Part shown: piece by piece, positions 1 to 5,745 of the stretch | Layout: every line of letters begins with the position of its first letter | Numbering within the stretch: the first letter of the stretch is position 1 | Assembly (NCBI GenBank): GCA_937891135.1 | Contig: CALAFB010000013.1 | Span: forward strand, 1-9,640 | Reading direction: 5' to 3' | DNA: 9,640 nucleotides | Origin: an uncultured Elusimicrobium sp. | Lineage (GTDB): Bacteria > Elusimicrobiota > Elusimicrobia > Elusimicrobiales > Elusimicrobiaceae | The notes under the pieces: model-generated | The model's database searches: none | Seen by the model: the letters and a program-made list of their open reading frames with translations, nothing else | What the model was told of the DNA's origin: nothing | Made by a program: the position numbers and the translations under genes

Positions 1-65
1 TATAATATTTTTGATAATGATTTACTTTTAATTTTGTATTTATGTTAAGTTATATCTATTAAAAC

Positions 66-875
66 TTATTTATTTATTTTTATTACAGTAAAAGGTTTTA
101 GCCTATCTTTATTATCAATAACTTCTTCGGCTTCGATGATACCACCATCTATATCCGAAAAATGCAGGTAACCACCATTTTGTTGATGAAACCATCCTCC
201 ATTAATTTCAACATCTAAACGATTATTAGGATTAAACCATAGTTTCAAATTATCATATTCATCTAATTCATAGTGTAATTCAGATGTCAATAAAATTTTA
301 TTTTCATTAACATCCCATTCTGTTCCAACAACCGTTTTTTTAGTTTCTGGATTATAAAACCCAAAATTCAAACTAATCGGATCAAATCCAGATTGATCCG
401 CAGGAGGATCAAATTCAGGATATCTTGGTTCTGATAATGGATATGGCCTATCAGTATATTCTTGCATTAAATCTTTATAACCAAAATATAAAAGCAACTG
501 ACCTTCTCTAAGAGAAGAAGGAATTTGATTTTTAAAATTCTGTATCGTGGCAACAATTCTAAATGGTATCACAAAAACATGTTTACCAATCACACCCCCA
601 CCAGGCTCTAATGTTATAATCAAATCATCATTATCAAATTCCCAAAAACTATCATCTTTTAAATAAAAACCAATAGTGATAATATTATCACCTAACGAAA
701 ATGCAGGTGTAATCTTATCAACTATATATGTCATTCTAATGGCTTGATTTAATGTAAAATCACCATCTCCATGAGGTTGATTTGGTACACGACCATATTG
801 GCTCGTAACAAAATCCCCAGGAGTCATTGTTCTTATTTGATCTTTAGGTATTTGATATATAGGAGAAAATTGCAT
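66..875 (-). CDS. AT-rich hypothetical protein, unrecognised family (269 aa)
   Basis: I do not recognise this protein. An ATG at 899 would add eight residues, but I chose the ATG at 875 because an AGGAG lies seven bases upstream of it and nothing comparable precedes the 899 codon. The product (starting MQFSPIYQ) has no signal peptide, no membrane segment and no cysteine. It is rich in aromatic, acidic and beta-forming residues, suggesting a soluble beta-rich fold. Two segments look faintly alike (an FDNDDLIITLEPGG stretch near residues 80-95 and a YDNLKLWFNPNN stretch near 208-220), so it may hold two related domains; this is weak. Lines I counted are about 20-28% G+C, against above 50% in the housekeeping genes, which suggests recent acquisition. 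It points away from a truncated pilin gene that it abuts. No promoter is evident in the 18 AT-rich bases above the start-proximal SD. A phage, plasmid or cargo-gene origin is possible but unproven. Confidence 0.6.
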   Translation of the reverse strand: MQFSPIYQIPKDQIRTMTPGDFVTSQYGRVPNQPHGDGDFTLNQAIRMTYIVDKITPAFSLGDNIITIGFYLKDDSFWEFDNDDLIITLEPGGGVIGKHVFVIPFRIVATIQNFKNQIPSSLREGQLLLYFGYKDLMQEYTDRPYPLSEPRYPEFDPPADQSGFDPISLNFGFYNPETKKTVVGTEWDVNENKILLTSELHYELDEYDNLKLWFNPNNRLDVEINGGWFHQQNGGYLHFSDIDGGIIEAEEVIDNKDRLKPFTVIKINK

Positions 876-882
876 TTTTTTA

Positions 883-887
883 CTCCT
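883..887 (-). promoter_or_regulatory. Ribosome binding site that sets the start at 875
   Basis: Read on the minus strand this is AGGAG, followed by seven bases (TAAAAAA) and then ATG at 875. The longer reading from 899 would put this site inside the coding region, so the shorter form is preferred. It is the last recognisable element of the AT-rich segment before the pilin remnant begins. Confidence 0.65.
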
Positions 888-892
888 AATAA

Positions 893-1381
893 TTACCAAT
901 ATTAGCCGTTGTAATTATTTTAAGCGTTTTAACATCTATTGCGGTACCCCAATATACCAAATCTATTAAACGGTCCGAAGCCGCCAATGCGCTTACGATG
1001 TTAAAATCAGTCTTTGATGCTGCCAAACGGTATAAAGCGGAACGGGGAAATTGGCCCAATTCGTTTCAAGGATTGGATACGAAATTGGTGTTTAATTCCG
1101 GCAGTACAGATAATACGTCCAACGTATTTCAATTTACTTTTGATGATACGAATAACGCAATTACACTCTCCCGGGTACCGGCTGACAATCCGCCGTATCA
1201 GTTAAAAGCCTATTATTCTCTCCCCGGGCATGGGCGGGATACCTTTACCTGTAAATATAATACAAGTGTAAGCGGAGCCGGCAAATTTAAGGATCTGTGC
1301 GATTCTATGTGTATTTCGTCTTTTTCCGGAACTGAGTGTAGTATCAATAAATCCACATTTACAGCTCCTTCCGCAGAATAA
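893..1381 (+). pseudogene. Truncated type IV pilin-like (pseudopilin) gene, 5' end missing
   Basis: Open reading starts after tandem in-frame TAA codons (887-892) and encodes LPILAVVIILSVLTSIAVPQ, then YTKSIKRSEAANAL and the downstream pilin body. This is the hydrophobic alpha-1 helix and PQY...SEA...L pattern of Elusimicrobium-type pilins, which normally read [33 protein letters not shown]. The helix is recognisable from about base 902, but the leader peptide, the G/F cleavage site and E5 are missing. No ATG, GTG or TTG occurs in frame before 998, and that ATG has no Shine-Dalgarno and lies inside the former helix-to-head region. The gene is therefore very probably dead or a silent cassette. 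The C-terminal head has four cysteines, in keeping with disulphide-bonded pilin heads. Truncation falls at the border of the AT-rich gene to its left. An assembly join is an alternative explanation. A hairpin terminator follows directly. Confidence 0.72.
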
Positions 1382-1401
1382 AATAAACCGGTAAAAACAA
1401 T

Positions 1402-2868
1402 CTATTTCCGCTTACGTTTCTTTACAAACGGGCGGAAATTTTTTTTGCGGTTACGAGGGGCAGCCGCACCCGGTTTCGGGCGGCGGAGTTTTTGTAATGC
1501 TTTTTTACTAACCCCTACTTTAACCGTATGGAAAGAGGAAACCGCTTGCGATTGTGCTGCGTCCAAAATACGGGCTGCCGCAGAAGATTTTTTAAAGGTT
1601 TTTGGCTTTTTGGTAGAACGCATACTCCTGCGGGGTTCAGGTAAAGTAAAAGCGGGCACTACCGGGGATGGAGTAATTACCAACGGACGTTTAGAAACTG
1701 CATTTTTAGAATGGCGTTTAGCGTGGACGGTACCTTCCTCGTGCGCCACAAACTTAGGCGCGGGCAACGGGGAAAGCGTTTTTTGAATGATTTTAACCGG
1801 ACTAGCAAATTTGGTTACGCGTTCAATTTCCCGCCAGGTTTTGCCGTCGTCACAAATAAGGGAGAGTGCGCTGCCCACACTTCCTGCCCGGCCGGTGCGG
1901 CCAATGCGGTGGATGTAATCCTCAGGGCATTGGGGCAAATCATAATTTATGACGTGGGCAATATGGGGCACATCTAAGCCGCGGGCGGCCAGGTCCGTCG
2001 CCACCAGTACGCGCACGGTGCCAGCGCGGAAAAAATCCAAAATCTGCCGACGGCGGTTTTGGCGTAATTCCCCATGCAAGGCATTTGCTTTTTGACCATA
2101 GCGTTTGAGTTCTTTGGCTAAGCGTTCCGCCCCGTGTTTGGTTTTGACAAAGACAAGCACCGACCCGGCGCGCGTGTTGAGTTCGTGCAGTAACTGCGGT
2201 AATTTTTCGCGCACGGTCACATAAACAATTTCTTGGAGTACCTGTGTGGCCACAGCAGTCACTTCCCCCACCTGTGCGCGTACGGGGCGCGTTAAAAATT
2301 CATGGGATAATTGTAAAATTTCCTTCGGCAGCGTGGCCGAAAATAATAGTGTTTGGCGCGGCATAGATAAGGCCGATATAATTTGCCGCATATCGTCCAC
2401 AAAGCCCATATCCAACATGCGGTCTGTTTCATCTAGCACCAAAAAATGCGTTTGCGAAAGGTTGACACTTTTGCGCCCCAGGTGGTCTATTAAACGGCCC
2501 GGCGTAGCGATAATCACGCGCGGTTTTCGGCGCAAGGCAGCATATTGTTTATGGATATTATCCCCCCCTATGACCAGCGCGGCGGGATACGCATCTGTGA
2601 GTTTGGTAAGTTCGCGCAAAATCTGTTCGGCCAGTTCGCGCGTGGGCGATAAAACAAGTGCATTTTCCGTTGGATTTTTCTCCAAATAAACAAGCAGCGG
2701 CAACAAAAATGCGAGTGTTTTCCCCGTGCCGGTTTGCGCGGTGCCGAGCACGTCTTTGCCCGCAATCCCGGGCGGGATCGCGCGCATTTGAATGGGCGTA
2801 GGTTCCGTAATCAAATTGCGTTTTAGAGCCGTTTGCAGCCACACGGGCAACATTTCAAATACGTTCAT
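1402..2868 (-). CDS. DEAD-box ATP-dependent RNA helicase (RhlE-like)
   Basis: A 488-residue cytoplasmic ATP-dependent RNA helicase with the full set of family motifs: Q-motif PTPIQ (23-27), motif I AQTGTGKT (44-51), Ia PTRELAEQ (75-82), Ib TPGR (122-125), motif II DETD (146-149), III SAT (177-179), motif V ATDLAARGLD (290-299) and VI HRIGRTGR (320-327). Motif II is DETD rather than DEAD, but the catalytic D and E are kept. Residues from about 360 form a low-complexity, very basic tail ending in KKRKRK, typical of RhlE/CsdA-type helicases that use a charged extension to bind RNA. Likely roles are ribosome assembly or mRNA remodelling; the sequence does not tell which. The start is well fixed: GGAGG (2873-2877) lies four bases upstream, and the ATG overlaps the stop of the ABC-F gene as ATGA, so the two are translationally coupled. 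Confidence 0.93.
   Translation of the reverse strand: MNVFEMLPVWLQTALKRNLITEPTPIQMRAIPPGIAGKDVLGTAQTGTGKTLAFLLPLLVYLEKNPTENALVLSPTRELAEQILRELTKLTDAYPAALVIGGDNIHKQYAALRRKPRVIIATPGRLIDHLGRKSVNLSQTHFLVLDETDRMLDMGFVDDMRQIISALSMPRQTLLFSATLPKEILQLSHEFLTRPVRAQVGEVTAVATQVLQEIVYVTVREKLPQLLHELNTRAGSVLVFVKTKHGAERLAKELKRYGQKANALHGELRQNRRRQILDFFRAGTVRVLVATDLAARGLDVPHIAHVINYDLPQCPEDYIHRIGRTGRAGSVGSALSLICDDGKTWREIERVTKFASPVKIIQKTLSPLPAPKFVAHEEGTVHAKRHSKNAVSKRPLVITPSPVVPAFTLPEPRRSMRSTKKPKTFKKSSAAARILDAAQSQAVSSFHTVKVGVSKKALQKLRRPKPGAAAPRNRKKNFRPFVKKRKRK
1404..1446 (+). terminator. Rho-independent terminator of the pilin remnant, inside the helicase 3' end
   Basis: Outer arms ATTTCCGC (1404-1411) and GCGGAAAT (1432-1439) pair over 8 bp. 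Inside them CGTTT (1415-1419) pairs with AAACG (1426-1430). A run of eight T follows (1439-1446). In the plus direction this is a good intrinsic terminator for the pilin transcript. It overlaps the last fifteen or so codons of the convergent DEAD-box gene, whose lysine-rich tail is encoded by the same bases. Confidence 0.6.
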
Positions 2869-4718
2869 TTGTCCTCCGCTAGAGCCTGTTCCACTTCTTC
2901 GTTTAAAGACATCCAGCGTTCTTCGGTCTTAGCCAGTTCGTCATTTAAGAGCGCGAGTTCAATGCTGCTGTCCGCCGAATATTGGGTTAAGAGTTGTTCT
3001 TCCAGCGCGGCTTTGCGCGTATTTAATTTTTCTAGTTTCTCATCCAACGTGCGGATTTCTTTTTTTAAGGGGGCCACGCGTGCCCGGCGGGCGGCGGCTT
3101 CTTTGCGTTGAAATTCTTTAGAGGTCATTTTATCGCTGGCGAGGTCGTTACGGTCATTGTTTTTGAGTAGCTGCGCTTTGTAATCGTCCAAATCGCCGGT
3201 AAACGGTTGGCACGTACCGCGGCGGACAATCCACAACGTATCGCACGTGAGTTCTATGACGTGCAAATCGTGCGTGATGAGCACCACGGCTCCTTCGTAA
3301 TTATTCAAGGCCTCTATAAGTGCGGCGCGCGATTGAATGTCTAAATGGTTGGTGGGCTCGTCTAAGATTAACAGGTGTGGGGCATCTTTGGTAATAAGTG
3401 CTAATAACAGGCGCGATTTTTCCCCGCCGGACAAACTGCCGATTAGCGTGTCGCTTTTGGCTTTGTTTAGGCCGAATGCGCCCAGTTGCGCGCGGATTTG
3501 CGTTTCGGTAGACAGGGGCATTTGCGCGCTAAGCATTTCGTACGGGGTTTTTTCCACGTCTAATTCTTCGGTTTGGTGTTGGGAAAAATACGCGATCTTC
3601 ATTTTTTTGGCCGTCGTCATCTTGCCGGACATCAGTAAAAGCCGGTGCGATAAAATTTTAGCTAGCGTGGATTTGCCGTTTCCGTTGGCCCCTAAGAGCG
3701 CGATACGGTCATCGGGTTCTATGCGCAAATTTAAGTTTTGCAAAACGGGTTTGTCGTCGTATCCGGCTACGCCGTTTTCTATAGTTAAGAGGGAATTATT
3801 GAGTTTGTCCGGCGACGGAAATTCAAAATGCGCTTCGGGGTCTTTGGGGATTTGCGGCGCGGAGCCGAGTTTTTCAATCATTTTTAGACGGCTTTGCGCT
3901 TGCTTGGCTTTGGTCGCTTTATAACGGAAGCGGTCCACAAAACTTTGCAAATGCGCTACTACGCGCTCGTGCTTGGCGGCGGCTAATTTCGCCCCCTCTA
4001 TGGCGGCGGCGCGGGTGCGTTCGTACGTGTCGTAATTGCCGTTGTAGAGTTTTAACTGGCCGTCTTCTACGTGGATAATATGGTCGCACAGGCGGTTTAA
4101 AATGTGGCGGTCGTGCGAGATGATAAACACGGTTTTATCCACGCGCACGAGGTAATTTTCCAACCACATGGCGGTTTCCAAATCCAGGTGGTTGGTGGGC
4201 TCGTCCAATAAAAGGCAGTTAGACGGCGCATACAAACACGCCGCCACATTCGCGCGCACTTGCCACCCGCCGGAAAATTCTTTTAAAGGGCGGTTAAAAT
4301 CTTCGTTCACAAACCCCAGGCCGCTTAAAATGGCACTAGCGCGGGCCTGTGCGCTGTGCGCGCCTAAAAACTCTAACCGGTCAAAAATTTCGGCCATGCG
4401 CTCGCCGGTAATTTGCGGGTTTTCCAATTCTTTTTGAAGGCGCGTTAATTCTTTGTCGGCGGCTAACACATAGTCTAACAGACACACGGACGGGTCGGCA
4501 ATGTCCTGCGCTACACTGGCAATTTGCATGCCGCGGGAAATTTCTATTTTTCCGCCGTCCGGCGAGAATTTCCCTTCTATAAGTTTAAAAAGCGTGGATT
4601 TTCCGCACCCGTTGGGGCCGACGAGGCCGACTTTTTGCCCGTCGTGAATTAAAACAGAAGTATCGTCAAACAACGTACGCAGGCCAAAGTGAAACGAGAG
4701 CGTTTTAATGTCTATCAT
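2865..4718 (-). CDS. ABC-F family ATPase, YheS-like (ribosome-associated)
   Basis: A 617-residue protein with two fused ABC ATPase domains and no membrane segments, the ABC-F layout. Domain 1 has Walker A GPNGCGKST (34-42), signature FSGGW (148-152), Walker B LLLDEP (169-174) and H-loop SHDR (201-204). Domain 2 has GANGNGKST (343-351), LSGGE (429-433), LLILDEP (449-455) and THDL (482-485). The interdomain linker (about 235-290) carries FVDRFRYKATKAKQAQSRLK, very like E. coli YheS. A charged C-terminal coiled coil spans about 535-612. ABC-F proteins bind the ribosomal E site and use the linker to act on P-site tRNA. A housekeeping translation-factor role is more likely than antibiotic resistance, given the YheS resemblance and the partner RNA helicase. 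No good Shine-Dalgarno precedes the start; it may be leaderless. An inverted repeat sits at 4722-4741. Confidence 0.93.
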   Translation of the reverse strand: MIDIKTLSFHFGLRTLFDDTSVLIHDGQKVGLVGPNGCGKSTLFKLIEGKFSPDGGKIEISRGMQIASVAQDIADPSVCLLDYVLAADKELTRLQKELENPQITGERMAEIFDRLEFLGAHSAQARASAILSGLGFVNEDFNRPLKEFSGGWQVRANVAACLYAPSNCLLLDEPTNHLDLETAMWLENYLVRVDKTVFIISHDRHILNRLCDHIIHVEDGQLKLYNGNYDTYERTRAAAIEGAKLAAAKHERVVAHLQSFVDRFRYKATKAKQAQSRLKMIEKLGSAPQIPKDPEAHFEFPSPDKLNNSLLTIENGVAGYDDKPVLQNLNLRIEPDDRIALLGANGNGKSTLAKILSHRLLLMSGKMTTAKKMKIAYFSQHQTEELDVEKTPYEMLSAQMPLSTETQIRAQLGAFGLNKAKSDTLIGSLSGGEKSRLLLALITKDAPHLLILDEPTNHLDIQSRAALIEALNNYEGAVVLITHDLHVIELTCDTLWIVRRGTCQPFTGDLDDYKAQLLKNNDRNDLASDKMTSKEFQRKEAAARRARVAPLKKEIRTLDEKLEKLNTRKAALEEQLLTQYSADSSIELALLNDELAKTEERWMSLNEEVEQALAEDK

Positions 4719-4721
4719 ACC

Positions 4722-4741
4722 CTATATTTTAGCAAATATAG
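4722..4741. promoter_or_regulatory. Perfect inverted repeat at the ABC-F start, possible operator or promoter core
   Basis: CTATATTT (4722-4729) and AAATATAG (4734-4741) are perfect 8-bp complements around a 4-bp centre (TAGC). The repeat ends three bases before the ABC-F ATG at 4718. On the minus strand it contains TATATT and TAAAAT, either of which could serve as a -10 box, so a repressor bound here would block the promoter. I see no matching -35 box. Its regulator, if any, is unknown. Confidence 0.35.
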
Positions 4742-4746
4742 AAGTT

Positions 4747-4761
4747 CCCCGGTGAGCGGGG
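4747..4761 (-). terminator. Weak GC hairpin after the pilin gene
   Basis: CCCCG and CGGGG pair over 5 bp around a 5-base loop, about 33 bases beyond the pilin stop. No T-run follows on the minus strand, only AACTTCTAT, so termination would be inefficient at best. Listed because it is the only stem between the pilin and the ABC-F gene apart from the AT-rich inverted repeat. Confidence 0.25.
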
Positions 4762-4793
4762 GTTCGGTTTAGATTACATCGTTAAGGGGATAT

Positions 4794-5534
4794 TTATTCA
4801 GGCAAGGTTAAGGTAATTCCAAAGTTAGCACATTGGGTAATAGCCTGATTTTCGCCTATCCCTGTGCCTTCTGTAGCCCAATAATTACACATAATACGTT
4901 GATAATCTTTACATTGTTCGGCTGTAGCAACTGTTCCGTTCGATGACTTGTCAACCCCTGTAATGTAGCGCATATTACTAAGGCCCCATTCATTTGCTGT
5001 TGAACGACGTTTGAATATGGAATAGCAACCTGCTTTATCACTATTCTCTGCTCTGATAATAGCAGATGACGATCCTATATAAGACTGCACAGATAAATTT
5101 CCAATTACATCATCACAGTTAGCTTTTTCCGGAGAAAACAATCCAATATCCAAAGACTCTACCGGAGAACCATCACAACTTTCGTCCCCTGTAAAATCTA
5201 TATAGCTAGCAGGCCAGCCATTTTGCAAAATCCATAGATCAATTCCTTTTCGGTAAGCATCCAATACCGTCAATTCTTGGACAATGCGTGCTTTTTCCAC
5301 CGCTTTTTGATATTGCGGCAACGCTACTGCCGCCAGGATACCAATGATGAGTACGACGACTAATAATTCAATGAGGGTAAACCCTTTGTTAAATAAAGTT
5401 GTCATTGTGTACTTGATATGGAATCTTCCACGCATGTCATTTCGTAACGGCAATACTAAGCGTTGAAGATCCTGAATCAAGTTCAGGATGACCTTTATGA
5501 TTTGGGTAAATCCCCGTTTATTACTTTGTTTCAT
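4794..5534 (-). CDS. Type IV pilin-like protein with tandem leader peptides
   Basis: Encodes a prepilin: leader ending in NKG, cleavage before F52, then [20 protein letters not shown] and [11 protein letters not shown], with the E5 glutamate present. A soluble head with six cysteines follows, ending ITLTLPE. Prepilin peptidase (PilD type) would cleave and methylate it for assembly into a type IV pilus or secretion pseudopilus at the inner membrane. The odd part is the N-terminus. The good Shine-Dalgarno (5543-5547) belongs to the start at 5534, whose product begins [10 protein letters not shown], itself a prepilin leader. Forty-three residues later comes a second leader, [10 protein letters not shown] (ATG at 5405), with no Shine-Dalgarno. 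The DNA between holds a palindromic repeat read through in frame as [20 protein letters not shown]. Translation from 5534 gives an unusually long 51-residue leader. Initiation at 5405 would give a normal 8-residue one. The real start is unsettled. Confidence 0.85.
   Translation of the reverse strand: [246 protein letters not shown]
5375..5513. repeat. 129-bp in-frame insertion or duplication flanked by short direct repeats
   Basis: GGGTAAACCC (5375-5384) and GGGTAAATCC (5504-5513) match at 9 of 10 bases and are exactly 129 bp (43 codons) apart. Each encodes the GFT of a prepilin leader on the minus strand. Removing one unit would restore [10 protein letters not shown] directly onto LIELLVV, a normal short-leader pilin. 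The pattern fits insertion or recombination between two pilin 5' ends. Confidence 0.5.
5436..5492. repeat. Small palindromic repeat element, copy A (inside pilin leader)
   Basis: Ends are GTCAT (5436-5440) and ATGAC (5488-5492). A perfect 8-bp stem ATCCTGAA (5469-5476) / TTCAGGAT (5482-5489) with a TCAAG loop sits at one end. It shares AGATCCTGA and TCAGGATGACCTTTAT with the intergenic copy at 7003-7037. Elements of this look, which read as [9 protein letters not shown]-like peptides when they fall in genes, occur in many bacterial genomes. That wider resemblance is from memory, not a search. Confidence 0.55.
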
Positions 5535-5542
5535 GTTTTAAT

Positions 5543-5547
5543 CTCCT
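5543..5547 (-). promoter_or_regulatory. Ribosome binding site for the long-leader pilin start
   Basis: AGGAG on the minus strand, eight bases before ATG at 5534. It supports the upstream start ([10 protein letters not shown]) as the ancestral one, since the second candidate ATG at 5405 has nothing like it. Confidence 0.65.
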
Positions 5548-5590
5548 GTTATTTCAGTTTAATTTTGCAACAACCGTATGCCTTTATTTG

Positions 5591-5627
5591 GGGCAAAAAC
5601 GCCCTTTAAAACGGCTTTTACAAGCCG
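5591..5627 (-). promoter_or_regulatory. Two hairpins in the pilin 5' leader
   Basis: In transcription order on the minus strand, a perfect 6-bp hairpin CGGCTT-GTAA-AAGCCG (5627-5612) is followed by TTTTAAA. Then comes a 4-bp hairpin GGGC-GTTTTT-GCCC (5604-5591). The first with its short T-run resembles a weak attenuator. They lie 55-95 bases ahead of the pilin start, in what would be untranslated leader if the promoter at 5664-5691 is right. No known riboswitch fold is recognised. Confidence 0.35.
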
Positions 5628-5663
5628 GGTATCTCCCCCCATTTATACGGTCGCTATCATCAA

Positions 5664-5691
5664 AATCTACCAAAAAAAAAAAACAAGTCAA
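5664..5691 (-). promoter_or_regulatory. Candidate pilin promoter with a 12-bp homopolymer spacer
   Basis: On the minus strand TTGACT (5691-5686, 5 of 6 to the -35 consensus) and TAGATT (5669-5664, 4 of 6 to -10) are separated by 16 bp. Twelve of these spacer bases are an unbroken T-run (A-run 5672-5683 on the plus strand). A transcript from here would carry a leader of about 120-130 bases before the start at 5534. Slippage in the run would change the spacer length. Confidence 0.4.
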
Positions 5692-5731
5692 GCCCTATAA
5701 AATCAACAGCCAACAACAAACGGCCAAAAAT

Positions 5732-5737
5732 TATAAA
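5732..5737 (+). promoter_or_regulatory. -10-like box for the methyltransferase gene
   Basis: TATAAA ends nine bases before the ATG at 5746, so a transcript from it would start at or next to the start codon. No Shine-Dalgarno is present between it and the ATG. No convincing -35 box is seen at the expected spacing. Confidence 0.35.
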
Positions 5738-5745
5738 ATACCGTT

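Noticed and set aside
998..1381. A 127-aa plus-strand gene starting at the ATG at 998
   Set aside because: No ribosome site precedes it, and the frame continues upstream as the pilin alpha-1 helix, so it is the tail of a truncated pilin rather than a small gene.
2422..2433. DETD instead of DEAD in motif II of the helicase as a sign of decay
   Set aside because: The metal/ATP-binding D and E and the last D are kept, and every other motif is intact, so an active variant is more likely.
1445..2689. Several plus-strand open frames opposite the DEAD-box gene
   Set aside because: They have no ribosome sites and no recognisable composition, and lie antisense to a gene with all helicase motifs.
2865..4718. 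ABC-F gene as an antibiotic-resistance determinant
   Set aside because: Linker and overall layout resemble YheS, and the gene sits in a coupled operon with a helicase without signs of transfer.
5591..5627. Riboswitch or small RNA upstream of the pilin
   Set aside because: Only two short independent stems are seen, with no conserved riboswitch core that I can recognise.
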